Below are positions 1 through 8,280 of a DNA stretch of 64,000 nucleotides, piece after piece. The stretch is from Clostridioides difficile (GTDB lineage: Bacteria > Bacillota > Clostridia > Peptostreptococcales > Peptostreptococcaceae). Location of the stretch: contig JABBZI010000020.1 in assembly GCA_012955965.1 (NCBI GenBank), positions 1 to 64,000 on the forward strand. The letters are read 5' to 3'. Positions within the stretch are counted from its first letter, which is position 1; every line of letters starts with the position of its first letter. Below the pieces are notes generated by a model. It had not been told where the DNA came from. It searched no databases and was given only the letters and a program-made list of their open reading frames with translations. A program made the position numbers and the translations under genes.

Positions 1-194
1 ATAGTAACTTTTTTATAACTAAGGGTTACTTTCATTTTATTTTAACATTCTTTTTTCTTCATTTCAACTTTTTGCTATTTATTTCCAAAATATTATAAAT
101 CATTTATTTATACTTGTCGACTTTATAATTTTTATTTTATATGCTCAAACTAACAAATTTACCTTACCTTTTTTTCATTTATAAATATAAAATA

Positions 195-245
195 ATAAAA
201 AACAAGACTAAAAATAAATAAATTTTTATTTTCAGCCTTATGTTA
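195..245 (-). terminator. Terminator after the nitroreductase gene
   Basis: On the minus strand an imperfect hairpin of about 17 bp with G-U pairs (arms around 201-219 and 226-244) is followed by a run of U (plus-strand A run 195-200). It lies about 50 bp past the stop of the nitroreductase gene. The plus strand also has a T run after the stem at 245-252, so it may work in both directions. The rest of 1-194 is AT-rich and I see nothing further in it. Confidence 0.55.
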
Positions 246-294
246 TTTTTTTTAATTATATAAATTTATATAGTAATTTAATTAATCAAATGTT

Positions 295-933
295 TTAAGC
301 TCTAGAAACTTTATAAACAACATCTCTAGCTTTTGGTAGATTTCCATCTGGTACCCCTATAGCAATGCCAAAAGGTACAGAATACCCTTCAGGTATATTC
401 AATAATTCCCTATATTTTTTATTTGTATCAAACATCATCTTTATTGAATCTGATTCTTTTACATCATTATCATCTAGTACACTCACGAGACCTACTATAT
501 CCCCTTGTTCAACAGGTGTAAATAATCCTCTAACCATTCCTATTATACAACTACCTAGCCCTAACGCTTGTGCAGCTGTAGTTACATTTCCTGTAAGTAT
601 TCCTACATCATATGGAGCCCATGAATTTTCTTCATCATAAGAAATAAATAAAACAGTTGGTGCACCATAAAATAGTTTAAAATTCTTATTTATCTCAACA
701 TTACTAACTTCATGAATTCTAGATAAGGTATCATCACTAATCTCTTTTAAAAGTTTTTGGTCTTGAACAACACTTATATGCCAAGGTTGTTTATTGCATC
801 CTGAAGGTGCTGCAAATGCACAATGTAACAAGGTGTCTAGTTGTTCATTTGTAATTTGCTCTTTTGTAAATTTTCGTATACTTCTACGACTTTGTATTAA
901 GTTTATTGTTTGGTTATCTTGTAAATTATTCAT
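295..933 (-). CDS. Nitroreductase family protein (FMN-dependent)
   Basis: A 212-residue protein of the NADPH/NADH-dependent flavin nitroreductase family, which reduces nitro groups, quinones or related acceptors with FMN. The N-terminal RSRRSIRKF motif is the usual phosphate-binding segment for FMN, and the AAPSGCNKQPWHISVV stretch is the typical second flavin-contacting region. Length is normal for the family. The ATG at 933 follows an AAGGGGAA ribosome binding site. It appears monocistronic: a terminator hairpin follows it, and the next gene upstream on the same strand is beyond the window. The substrate cannot be told from sequence. It lacks the ferredoxin domain seen in the second nitroreductase at 59.5-60.4 kb. 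Confidence 0.85.
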   Translation of the reverse strand: MNNLQDNQTINLIQSRRSIRKFTKEQITNEQLDTLLHCAFAAPSGCNKQPWHISVVQDQKLLKEISDDTLSRIHEVSNVEINKNFKLFYGAPTVLFISYDEENSWAPYDVGILTGNVTTAAQALGLGSCIIGMVRGLFTPVEQGDIVGLVSVLDDNDVKESDSIKMMFDTNKKYRELLNIPEGYSVPFGIAIGVPDGNLPKARDVVYKVSRA

Positions 934-1109
934 ATATCTATTCCCCTTTTATGTATTTCTTAGTATAAATACTAAATCTTCAGAAAATTAACCTTATAAT
1001 TAAATTTCTTTATACTCTTATTATAATTATTTTTAGTTTACATGTGAAGGATTTAAAATAGTAAATATTCAGTAATCATCCTATATTAATAAAATATTTA
1101 AAATAAAAT

Positions 1110-1160
1110 CTGGTATTAACTAACCATGGAGAATATTATTCTATAGTTAATTAATACCAG
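1110..1160 (-). terminator. Candidate terminator after pilJ
   Basis: Arms 1110-1124 and 1146-1160 form a stem of about 14 bp with one bulge, 14 bp past the pilJ stop. The minus-strand tail is AU-rich but not a clean U run, so termination is likely rather than certain. Confidence 0.5.
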
Positions 1161-1174
1161 TAATATATGCTATA

Positions 1175-1957
1175 TTAATTTAAAGGAGCCCAGCCAGATT
1201 TAGTATGGATTTCTTCCTTTAAATCTTCCCATGTTTTATTTGCTACAGAAATACCACCTTTACCTTTATACCATTTAGCTTCATCATAATCATAAATTAA
1301 AGAAGCATACCAATTACCTTTAGTTGAAGTATTTGCAAATACAACTACACTAGCTTCATTTGTATTAGGCTTATTTGCATATGGTTGTATATACAGTGGC
1401 TCTTTTCCTAAATCATACTTTTTCTTAAATTCATCTGGAATTGTAGGCCAGCCATTCTTATACTTATTATCCAACAAATAGTTTCTAAAGTCATCATTAT
1501 TTTTTGAATTTCCTGGTATTATAGAAGAGTCTTCTGCAAATGATGCAATTAAATCTCTCATACTTTGATATACATCCCTAGCCATTTCAACACCATCTGG
1601 ATGTTCTGTACAAGTAACATAAACTTTTGCAATACTTTCATCACCAGTTATTCCATCATAACCATCATCAAATTCTGCTGAATATGTTCCACCTGATTTA
1701 CACTTTGGCTCTGTTTCAAAGTATTTTCCATCTTTATTTTTTAATACATCTTTTATAATTTCATTCTTGTCTTTACTTGGTTCCTCAGCCATTGCAATAA
1801 CAATTTGAGTCTTTATATTCTCTCTATTTGAAAGACATGTAACCGCCTTACTTTTTTCTATATTTCTAAATAGTGCTGGAACTGCGACTATAACTAAAAT
1901 TCCTATTATAGATATAACTACCAATAATTCAATTAGTGTAAAACCCTTTTTATTCAT
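1175..1957 (-). CDS. pilJ: Type IV pilin PilJ
   Basis: A 260-residue type IV pilin. The prepilin peptide MNKKG is followed by FTLIELLVV, with the conserved Glu at mature position 5 and a hydrophobic helix to about residue 30; the prepilin peptidase should cut after Gly5. The protein is much longer than ordinary pilins (about 150-170 aa). I recognise it as C. difficile PilJ, whose crystal structure showed two pilin-like lobes and, as I recall, a zinc site made by mature Cys36, Cys81 and Cys111. Cysteines fall at exactly those positions here. I chose the ATG at 1957 rather than the in-frame ATG at 1972 because the peptide should start MNKKG and a weak GGGAATG site precedes it. No other pilus gene is nearby. 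Confidence 0.9.
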   Translation of the reverse strand: MNKKGFTLIELLVVISIIGILVIVAVPALFRNIEKSKAVTCLSNRENIKTQIVIAMAEEPSKDKNEIIKDVLKNKDGKYFETEPKCKSGGTYSAEFDDGYDGITGDESIAKVYVTCTEHPDGVEMARDVYQSMRDLIASFAEDSSIIPGNSKNNDDFRNYLLDNKYKNGWPTIPDEFKKKYDLGKEPLYIQPYANKPNTNEASVVVFANTSTKGNWYASLIYDYDEAKWYKGKGGISVANKTWEDLKEEIHTKSGWAPLN

Positions 1958-2003
1958 AATAATCATTCCCATTAAATAAAATTATAGTATTTACTTTAAA
2001 ATA

Positions 2004-2375
2004 CTACATATTAACAAATTGTCTACATAAAGTTCTTCCAACAAAAACTCCTAAAATACTTAATGTTAAATTTAAGAATATATTTAACCCAAATAACATA
2101 TAATTGCCACTATCAAAAAACTTTACATTCTCAAAACTAAAAGTAGAAAATGTAGTAAGTCCTCCCATTAGACCAGTTACTAAAAACAATTTTAAATTAT
2201 CAGAAATATAATCTGTTCTTGTACTCATTTCCATGATAAAACCAATTAAAACTCCACCCATAACATTGACAATTAGAGTCCCAAATGGAAACTTAGCTCC
2301 TGCAAATCTTAAAGATATTAAATATCTTAATATAGCACCAGAAAATCCACCAATACCAACACACAATATTTGCAT
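2004..2375 (-). CDS. crcB: Fluoride exporter CrcB/FluC
   Basis: A small Fluc-family fluoride channel of about 123 residues with four predicted membrane segments. Family signatures are visible: GGFSGAILRYLIS near the N-terminus, GTLIVNVMGG with the pore Asn, and GLMGGLTTFSTFSFE with the conserved Gly-Gly and Phe residues of the fluoride pathway. The protein acts as an antiparallel dimer; only one copy is present here, so a homodimer is expected. The frame is open from a TTG at 2396, but a GGGGGAGGTG ribosome binding site overlaps that codon, so translation should start at ATG 2375 (or GTG 2378). It is last in the apparent operon desulfurase-thiI-crcB. I found no fluoride riboswitch in front of it. 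Confidence 0.88.
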   Translation of the reverse strand: MQILCVGIGGFSGAILRYLISLRFAGAKFPFGTLIVNVMGGVLIGFIMEMSTRTDYISDNLKLFLVTGLMGGLTTFSTFSFENVKFFDSGNYMLFGLNIFLNLTLSILGVFVGRTLCRQFVNM

Positions 2376-2416
2376 CACATATAACACCTCCCCCAAGAAG
2401 GTAAATCACTTGTACA

Positions 2417-3592
2417 TTAAAACTCTATATCTTCAACCTCTATTTTATCAATTGCATCCTGTACTAATCTATCAATATCAAGTGCTGTTTCAGATTTTTC
2501 TATTTTCTCTAACCTAGGTTTAGTAACAGGCTTTCTAGGAGAAAATACACTACAACAATCTTCTTCAGGAATTATAGATGTTTCAAAAGTTCCTATTTTT
2601 TTGGCTATATCGACTATATCTGATTTATCCATCGCTATAAGTGGTCTAAATACTGGTAAATCTACAACAGCATTAGTACAAGTAAGACCTTGTATAGTTT
2701 GAGATGCAACCTGACCAATACTTTCACCTGTAATTAAAGCATCACAATGTCTTTTTTCAGAAAGTCTCTGTGCTATTCTCATCATAAATCTTCTTGAAAG
2801 AATAGTAGCTTCTTCTTCATTACAATTCTCGCCAATTGCTTTTTGTATTTCTAATATGTTAACTTTATGAAGTCTTACTCTACCACAATACTTTGCCAAT
2901 ATTTTAGCTAAGTCTTTAACTTTTTCTTGTGACCTTTCGCTTGTAAACGGATAACTATGGAAGTGTACTGCTTCTACTTCCATTCCTCTTTTTGCGACCA
3001 TCCATGTTGCTACTGGACTATCTATACCTCCTGATAAAAGAGACATAGCTCTACCATTTGTTCCAAGTGGTAATCCTCCATATCCAGGTATAGTATCACT
3101 ATAGACCATAGTATGGAATTCTCTGTATTCACATTTTATTTTAACTTCTGGATTTCTTACATCAACATTAATCTTATCTCCTACCTTTGATAATAAGTAT
3201 CCACCTATATCCATACTCATTTCTTGAGAAGTCAATCTAAAAGATTTATCTCCTCTTCTTGACTCTACTTTGAATGTTTTATACCCAGCTTCTATTTTTT
3301 CCTCTAACATTGTTAAAGCTATTTCTTTTAATGTATCATAATCTTTTTTAGCTCTTACTCCAGGGCATACACCCACTATTCCAAATACTTTTCTAACTTC
3401 TTCAATTACTTCTTCATAATCATAATCTTCTAAATCAACATATATTCTTCCATATTCTTTATATACATTAAATTTTCCAATTGGCTTTAACATATTTCTT
3501 ATATTTCTTATAAGTCTATTTTCAAATATATATCTATTTTTTCCTTTTACTCCAATTTCTCCATACTTTACTATTAATATATTATACACCAT
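2417..3592 (-). CDS. thiI: tRNA 4-thiouridine synthetase ThiI
   Basis: A 391-residue ThiI, which adenylates U8 of tRNA and inserts sulfur to give 4-thiouridine; the family can also feed thiamine thiazole synthesis. An N-terminal ferredoxin-like plus THUMP region (about 1-165) is followed by the adenylating domain with the PP-loop SGGIDSPVA. The C-terminal rhodanese domain of E. coli ThiI is absent, as in the Bacillus form, where a partner cysteine desulfurase gives persulfide directly to ThiI. Such a desulfurase lies immediately upstream (stop 3638, ThiI start 3592), which supports that pairing. The crcB gene follows closely. Confidence 0.93.
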   Translation of the reverse strand: MVYNILIVKYGEIGVKGKNRYIFENRLIRNIRNMLKPIGKFNVYKEYGRIYVDLEDYDYEEVIEEVRKVFGIVGVCPGVRAKKDYDTLKEIALTMLEEKIEAGYKTFKVESRRGDKSFRLTSQEMSMDIGGYLLSKVGDKINVDVRNPEVKIKCEYREFHTMVYSDTIPGYGGLPLGTNGRAMSLLSGGIDSPVATWMVAKRGMEVEAVHFHSYPFTSERSQEKVKDLAKILAKYCGRVRLHKVNILEIQKAIGENCNEEEATILSRRFMMRIAQRLSEKRHCDALITGESIGQVASQTIQGLTCTNAVVDLPVFRPLIAMDKSDIVDIAKKIGTFETSIIPEEDCCSVFSPRKPVTKPRLEKIEKSETALDIDRLVQDAIDKIEVEDIEF

Positions 3593-3637
3593 TTCACCTC
3601 TTAAACTAATTTATTCTCATTATTTATACTGTATTCT

Positions 3638-4789
3638 TTACTTTCTTTTCATTATTGACCTTAGGTCACAAATTGATTCTTTCAATACTTCTACAGCTTC
3701 TGATATTTCTTCTTCTGTATTCATATCAGATAAACTAAATCTTATTGTCCCATTTATTTCTTCATTTGTAAGACCTATGGCATTTAAGACATGGCTCCCT
3801 TTCTTCTTAGAAGAACATGCAGAGCCAGTTGATACATAAATACCTTTTTGCTCTAAGTAATGAAGTAACACTTCTCCTTTTGTACCTCTAAATGATATAT
3901 TCAATATATGACATACTCCATCTTCTGGAGAATTAATTTTTATGTCTTCTATATTATCAACTATTTTATTTTTAAATACATCTTTTAAATTATTTACTTT
4001 TGAAATAACTGTATCTAAATCTTTATTCAGTATTCTGACCGCTTCTCCAAGCCCATATATACCAGGTACATTTTCTGTTCCAGACCTAATTCCAATTTCC
4101 TGTCCTCCACCTGTTAACATAGGTTTAAGACGATTATTTTCCTTTATATACATAAATCCAATTCCTTTTGGACCATGAAACTTATGTGCACTCACGCTCA
4201 TAAAATCTATATTGTATTTAGATGGTCTAAAATTAATTTTTCCGTATGATTGAATAGCATCCACATGAAAATATATCTTTTCTTTTAAAGACTTCAAATA
4301 CTTTCCAACCTCATCTATTGGTTGTATAGTTCCTATTTCATTGTTAACATGCATCATACTTACTAAACATGTAGTTGACTTTATTGCATTTTTTAAATCT
4401 TCTATATTTATCTTTCCATCTTTTCCGACCTCTAAGTAAGTTATTTCAAAACCATCTTCTTCTAAATCTTTCAATGTATTTAAAACAGAAGGATGCTCTA
4501 TATTAGTAGATATTATATGATTTTTTCGCTTTTTATTTAAATTTGCAATTCCTCTTATTATAGTATTATTGCATTCTGTACCACCTGATGTAAAATAAAT
4601 CTCCTTTTCTTTCGCTCCTAGAGATTTAGCTATAACCTGTCTTACTTCTTTTATTCCTTTTTCAACTTCTACACCTTTTCTATGAACAGAAGAAGGATTT
4701 CCATAATCCGTACTAAGTGCATAAACCATTTTATCTATAACTTCTTGATAAGGTTTTGTAGTTGCGCTATTGTCTAAGTATATTTCCAA
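3638..4789 (-). CDS. Cysteine desulfurase (NifS/IscS class, ThiI partner)
   Basis: A 383-residue PLP-dependent cysteine desulfurase that converts cysteine to alanine and holds the sulfur as a persulfide. Visible motifs are EIYLDNSATTKP at the N-terminus, SAHKFHGPKGIGF with the PLP Lys, and TGSACSSKKKGSH with the catalytic Cys. Its place directly ahead of thiI mirrors the nifZ-thiI pair of Bacillus, so a dedicated role in tRNA thiolation is more likely than general Fe-S assembly. That is inference from context; the general housekeeping IscS role is the alternative. The ATG follows a GGTAGGTG-type site. A TATAAT box at about 4832-4837 could be the promoter, but no good -35 is visible. Confidence 0.9.
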   Translation of the reverse strand: MEIYLDNSATTKPYQEVIDKMVYALSTDYGNPSSVHRKGVEVEKGIKEVRQVIAKSLGAKEKEIYFTSGGTECNNTIIRGIANLNKKRKNHIISTNIEHPSVLNTLKDLEEDGFEITYLEVGKDGKINIEDLKNAIKSTTCLVSMMHVNNEIGTIQPIDEVGKYLKSLKEKIYFHVDAIQSYGKINFRPSKYNIDFMSVSAHKFHGPKGIGFMYIKENNRLKPMLTGGGQEIGIRSGTENVPGIYGLGEAVRILNKDLDTVISKVNNLKDVFKNKIVDNIEDIKINSPEDGVCHILNISFRGTKGEVLLHYLEQKGIYVSTGSACSSKKKGSHVLNAIGLTNEEINGTIRFSLSDMNTEEEISEAVEVLKESICDLRSIMKRK

Positions 4790-5134
4790 CTTAATTACAC
4801 CTACCTTTATTTAAAATCTTCAACTCTAACTATTATACCACTAATTATAGTATTTTTTTTGTTAATCTTTATTAAAAAGACAATCTTAAATTTACAAAAT
4901 ATTCTTTCATAAAAAATTAGTTTTTTCACTTTATCATAAAGTTTTATAGTAAAATACAATATACTTATACTATATCCTACAAAAATACGTTATAAAATAC
5001 AATATATGATAAAATAATATATTATATAAAATAAATATATTATATTATACATATGCTTATTTTTACTATAAAAGTTGATTTTATAAGTTTACTTGTTATA
5101 AAAATAACTTTTATAATTTATATCAAAAAAAATA
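4790..5134. other. AT-rich intergenic region upstream of the cysteine desulfurase
   Basis: About 345 bp of very AT-rich sequence between the divergent starts of the desulfurase operon (minus) and the candidate small RNA (plus). An imperfect dyad with ACTAT/ATAGT ends lies near 4830-4855 around the possible TATAAT of the desulfurase promoter. I see no ORF or other structure. Confidence 0.5.
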
Positions 5135-5163
5135 TTGATTTTTGTGTCGCATTTTGTTATAAT
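5135..5163 (+). promoter_or_regulatory. Promoter of the candidate small RNA
   Basis: TTGATT at 5135-5140 and TATAAT at 5158-5163 are separated by exactly 17 bp, a near-consensus vegetative promoter. Transcription would start around 5170 and run to the right. No ORF follows, so it appears to serve the non-coding transcript ending at 5316. Confidence 0.7.
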
Positions 5164-5169
5164 AAATTA

Positions 5170-5316
5170 AGGTTATCCCCCTGGTAACCCTAGTTAGTTA
5201 ATATATCTATTCCCAATACCCTTTCATAAGGATATATTTTATATTTATTAAAAATCGGATTGATAACGGAAATTGATTCGGTGGAAAAAAAGAGCTTACC
5301 CCGAGCTCTTTTTTTC
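5170..5316 (+). ncRNA. Candidate small RNA with its own promoter and terminator
   Basis: A transcript of about 147 nt is predicted between a near-consensus promoter (5135-5163) and a strong intrinsic terminator (12-bp stem with arms 5285-5296 and 5304-5315, ending in seven U). The interval has no ATG and no credible ORF. Local structure includes a GGTTA/TAACC hairpin at the 5' end (5171-5189), a small CCTT/AAGG hairpin around 5220-5231, and two similar CGGA..TTGAT blocks before the terminator. I do not recognise an Rfam family; it did not fit 6S, SRP RNA or a known riboswitch by eye. It is convergent with the ABC transporter operon that ends at 5423. Confidence 0.6.
5285..5316 (+). terminator. 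Terminator of the candidate small RNA
   Basis: A 12-bp perfect stem (5285-5296 with 5304-5315) closes a TACCCCG loop and ends in seven T on the plus strand. The mirror A run would also give a U tract on the minus strand, so it may act both ways. Confidence 0.85.
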
Positions 5317-5371
5317 TGCAAAAATTTAGTAAAATAAGATTAATATAATTTAAAATTACATTAATCATCAT

Positions 5372-5419
5372 AAAAAAAGGATGTATTGAATTTCTAATAT
5401 CAATAACATCCTTTTTTAT
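5372..5419 (-). terminator. Terminator of the amino-acid ABC operon
   Basis: A long stem with AAAAAAGGATGT / ACATCCTTTTTT arms extended by TATTG/CAATA lies four bases past the stop of the ATPase gene. U runs are present on both strands, so it can also stop rightward transcription that escapes the small RNA terminator. Confidence 0.8.
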
Positions 5420-5422
5420 ATA

Positions 5423-6145
5423 CTATAATACTTTTGCTAAGAATGATTTAGTTCTTTCATGTTTTGGGTTTCCAAAAACTTCTTCTGGAGTATTATCTTC
5501 TAGTACGCTTCCTCCATCTATAAAAATAACTCTATCTGCAACTTCTTTCGCAAATCCCATCTCATGAGTTACAATTGCCATCGTCATACCTTCTTTTGCA
5601 AGCTCTTTTATAACATCTAAAACCTCGTTTACCATTTCTGGGTCAAGAGCAGATGTTGGCTCATCGAACAACATCATATCTGGTTCCATAGCAAGAGCTC
5701 TAGCTATTGCTATTCTTTGCTTTTGTCCTCCAGATAATTGTGATGGATAGGAATCTTTTTTATCTAAAAGACCAACTCTACTTAACAAACTTTCTGCTTT
5801 CTTTTCTGCTTGTTCTTTTGTCATCTTTTTTAATTTAATTGGTGCTAATGTTATATTATCTAAAATAGTCTTATGTGGGAACAAATTAAAGTTTTGAAAC
5901 ACCATACCTATATTTTGTCTAATTTCATCAATATTAGTTTTTTTATCAACCAAATTTTTTCCTTCAAATATTATATCTCCACCTGTAGGTACTTCTAGTA
6001 AATTCATACATCTAAGAAGTGTACTTTTACCAGAACCACTAGGCCCTACTATAACCATTATTTCGCCTTTAGCGATTTCTAAGTCTATATTTTTCAATAC
6101 ATTTAAATCTCCAAAAGATTTACTTAAATTTTTTATTGTAATCAT
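5423..6145 (-). CDS. Polar amino-acid ABC transporter, ATP-binding protein
   Basis: A 240-residue ATPase of the GlnQ/ArtP/HisP type that powers uptake of a polar amino acid. It has Walker [10 protein letters not shown] near residue 35, a Q-loop ([12 protein letters not shown]), the ABC signature LSGGQKQR, Walker [15 protein letters not shown] and the switch His in VTHEMGF. Length is typical. It is the last gene of a three-gene operon in the order binding protein, permease, ATPase, controlled by the T-box leader at 7.8-8.2 kb. Arginine is my preferred substrate from the T-box specifier; glutamine, histidine or cystine cannot be excluded from protein sequence. Confidence 0.93.
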   Translation of the reverse strand: MITIKNLSKSFGDLNVLKNIDLEIAKGEIMVIVGPSGSGKSTLLRCMNLLEVPTGGDIIFEGKNLVDKKTNIDEIRQNIGMVFQNFNLFPHKTILDNITLAPIKLKKMTKEQAEKKAESLLSRVGLLDKKDSYPSQLSGGQKQRIAIARALAMEPDMMLFDEPTSALDPEMVNEVLDVIKELAKEGMTMAIVTHEMGFAKEVADRVIFIDGGSVLEDNTPEEVFGNPKHERTKSFLAKVL

Positions 6146-6203
6146 ATTATCACTTTCCTTTTTACTATTCTATGTTTTCCCTAAATGCTAAACACGCTCT
6201 CAT

Positions 6204-6881
6204 CTAGTTAGACACAGATAGTTTCTTTTCTAATAATCCAACTAATCTTGATAGAGTAAATGTTATAACAAAGTAAATTACCGCTGCTACTATTAATGGC
6301 TCTAATGCTTTGAATGCTGCATTTTTTACTATATCAGCAGTACGCATTATTTCAACAACTCCTATTACAGAGATTATTGAGGATTCTTTTACAAGTGTAA
6401 TAAATTCATTTGCTAATGAAGGTAGTATATTTTTTATAGCCTGAGGTATTATTATATATCTCATAGTTGACCAGTAATTTAATCCTAATGATCTACTTGC
6501 TTCCATTTGTCCATTATCAACTGATTGTATACCTGATCTAAGTATCTCTGCTACATATGCTCCAGAGTTTACTGACAATGCAAATGCACTAGCTATAAAT
6601 TCACTTGGTATACCAAATAACATAGGGAATCTTATTCCTAATTGAGGTAATCCAAACCATACTATATATATCTGTACTAATAATGGTGTCCCTCTTAAAA
6701 TCTCAATATATATTGATGATATTGCTCTTAATACTTTGCTCTTGGATATTTTTGCCATACAGATAATTATACCTATTATAAATCCAAAGCATAATGCCAC
6801 AAGAGAAATTCCTACTGTCACACCTGTTCCTTCCAGAAAAGAAGTTCCAAATCTACTTAAAAAACTAAAATCTAAACTCAT
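6204..6881 (-). CDS. Polar amino-acid ABC transporter, permease
   Basis: A His/Glu/Gln/Arg/opine-family permease of about 225 residues with roughly five membrane helices. It carries the family pattern RGTPLLVQIYIVWFGLP and the EAA-type coupling loop (MEASRSLGLNYWSTMRYIIIPQA) that docks on the ATPase. The frame is open to 6896, but GGGAGATG is the ribosome binding site, so ATG 6881 (MSLDFSF) is the better start. The binding protein stops 28 bp upstream and the ATPase starts 59 bp downstream, so the three genes are one operon. A single permease implies a homodimer. Confidence 0.92.
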   Translation of the reverse strand: MSLDFSFLSRFGTSFLEGTGVTVGISLVALCFGFIIGIIICMAKISKSKVLRAISSIYIEILRGTPLLVQIYIVWFGLPQLGIRFPMLFGIPSEFIASAFALSVNSGAYVAEILRSGIQSVDNGQMEASRSLGLNYWSTMRYIIIPQAIKNILPSLANEFITLVKESSIISVIGVVEIMRTADIVKNAAFKALEPLIVAAVIYFVITFTLSRLVGLLEKKLSVSN

Positions 6882-6908
6882 AATTTCATCTCCCACATAA
6901 CTTTCTTA

Positions 6909-7724
6909 CTAATTTGAAGCAGCTTCAGTAGATGCTTCATTTAAAAATTCTTCTATTTTTTTACCATCTTGTAATTCTTTTATCTTTTTATTTAGTAATT
7001 CTATAAAGTCTTTATTGTTATCAGCTTTTTTGATTGCTGCTGCCATACCTTCTGTTACATCTTTACCAACTTCAGTATTTGCCATTTTGATTCCATCATA
7101 TTTTTTAACATTTATTAAAGAAACTGCTTCATTAGTAACAACTGCATCTATGTTTCCATTTTTTAATTCTGTAATTAAGTCAGGTATTGCTTTTAAAGAT
7201 TTAGTAGTTGTCATTTTTAGAGTATTAACTACATATTCTTCTTGGATACTTCCTGCTTGTACTCCAACTTTAAGTTTCTTTAAATCATCTTCAGTCTTTA
7301 CTTTATCTATATCTGCATCTTTAACTATAACTGCATTTCTACTTAAATAATATAACTCAGAGAAATCAACACTCTTTTCTCTTTCTGGTGTTGGTGACAT
7401 ACCTGCAAGAACTATGTCAACTTGGTCTGCATTTAAAGCTCCTATTAATCCATCAAATGACATATCTTTAATTTCAACTTTTACACCAAGCTCCTTTGCA
7501 AATTCTTCAGCTAACATTACATCAAATCCTTTTATTGAATCTTTACCATCTACTACTTTATGGAATTCAAATGGTGGGAATTCTGCACTAGTACCTACTA
7601 CTAATTTTCCACTTTCTTTTATTTGCTCTAATTTTGTTTTTTCCTCTCCACCACTACATCCTACTAGTGATAAAGTTAATCCTAATACTAATCCTAAACT
7701 TAATAATTTTTTAAATACTTTCAT
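6909..7724 (-). CDS. Polar amino-acid-binding lipoprotein of the ABC transporter
   Basis: A 271-residue SBP_bac_3 (family 3) binding lipoprotein. A lipoprotein signal peptide ends in LSLVGC (lipid-modified Cys23), and the mature protein begins with the usual GTSAEFPPFEF pattern of amino-acid-binding proteins, followed by GFDVMLAEEFAKELG and the DQVDIVLAGMSPTPER motif. It should capture the amino acid outside the membrane and deliver it to the permease encoded next. It is first in the operon, behind the T-box leader, with an AGAGAGGGG ribosome binding site before the ATG. Confidence 0.93.
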   Translation of the reverse strand: MKVFKKLLSLGLVLGLTLSLVGCSGGEEKTKLEQIKESGKLVVGTSAEFPPFEFHKVVDGKDSIKGFDVMLAEEFAKELGVKVEIKDMSFDGLIGALNADQVDIVLAGMSPTPEREKSVDFSELYYLSRNAVIVKDADIDKVKTEDDLKKLKVGVQAGSIQEEYVVNTLKMTTTKSLKAIPDLITELKNGNIDAVVTNEAVSLINVKKYDGIKMANTEVGKDVTEGMAAAIKKADNNKDFIELLNKKIKELQDGKKIEEFLNEASTEAASN

Positions 7725-7790
7725 TTTAATTACCCCTCTCTTTTAATTATAATTTCCCTCAAATTTTACTACTTTAATGTTTCAAGTTAC

Positions 7791-7856
7791 AAAAAAAGTC
7801 TCTCAGTCTTTAATGACTAAGAGACGACTTTACCGCGTTACCACTCTTATTGATAA
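7791..7856 (-). promoter_or_regulatory. Second T-box antiterminator/terminator unit (no stem I)
   Basis: Between the first T-box terminator and the binding-protein gene there is a second copy of the readout module. The T-box core GAGTGGTAACGCGG is at 7833-7846, followed by a perfect-type terminator (GTCTCTTAGTC / GACTGAGAGAC, 7791-7824) with seven U. Only about 70 nt separate it from the first terminator, so there is no room for a stem I with its own specifier. It would therefore have to use the tRNA held by the upstream stem I or act on its own. Partial T-box duplications are known; this instance is my reading. Confidence 0.75.
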
Positions 7857-7927
7857 ATACTTTTACAACTTTCAAAATTTGTGAATGTTAGCTTTTAAGC
7901 TATATGGATATTTTGATTTTTAAATCA

Positions 7928-8174
7928 AAAAAGTCCCTTAGCTTTACAGCTAAGAGACGAATTATATCCGCGTTACCACTCTTTTTGATAAGTAAGTACT
8001 TATCCTCTCAATCCCTTAAGGCGGGCAAACCAATTATCATACTAAAACTTCTGATAATCTCCTCCAGAGCTCTCTTCACATAGATTTCATTGCTAGGCTT
8101 ACACCAATCCCTAACTCGCTGTAAATCCATATATGCTACTTTCTCTATCACTGGATTTGTTTCCTTAAATTGTT
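7928..8174 (-). promoter_or_regulatory. T-box riboswitch leader, probably arginine-specific
   Basis: A tRNA-sensing T-box leader of the transporter operon. From 5' to 3' it shows AGAGAAAGTA (specifier-loop 5' side), a helix of about 11 bp (TATATGGATTT with AAATCTATGTG), the GGTGTAAGCC distal-loop motif, the specifier side GTGAAGAGAGCTCT, the T-box core GAGTGGTAACGCGG at 7969-7982, and a terminator (7928-7957) with six U. Aligned with the B. subtilis glyQS leader spacing (GAA-N-codon-purine), the specifier is AGA at 8071-8073, an arginine codon. A one-base shift would give GAG (Glu). Uncharged tRNA should favour antitermination and raise transporter expression. Confidence 0.88.
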
Positions 8175-8180
8175 AATACA

Positions 8181-8209
8181 ATTGTACTTCCTTATAATAT
8201 TTTTGTCAA
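8181..8209 (-). promoter_or_regulatory. Promoter of the T-box/ABC transporter operon
   Basis: On the minus strand TTGACA (8204-8209) and TACAAT (8181-8186) are 17 bp apart. The predicted start near 8174 gives a leader of about 450 nt before the binding-protein gene, consistent with the tandem T-box structure. Confidence 0.8.
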
Positions 8210-8280
8210 TAAGTTTTTTATTTTTTTAATAATTTTATTTATAAATTACTTAAACTCTACTACATATATTTAGTTATACT

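Noticed and set aside
365-640. Plus-strand open frames over minus-strand genes
   Set aside because: They lack ribosome binding sites and overlap clearly conserved genes; they are reading-frame shadows, as are the similar frames throughout the window.
1175-1957. Cyclic-di-GMP riboswitch upstream of pilJ or of the GGDEF genes
   Set aside because: I looked for the GEMM core elements in the upstream gaps and did not find them.
2376-2416. Fluoride riboswitch ahead of crcB
   Set aside because: Only about 41 bp separate thiI and crcB and no riboswitch core is visible there or before the operon.
5170-5316. 6S RNA, SRP RNA or a riboswitch for the small transcript
   Set aside because: It lacks the long closing stem with central bubble of 6S RNA and the conserved SRP loop; it also ends in a terminator with no following gene on the same strand.
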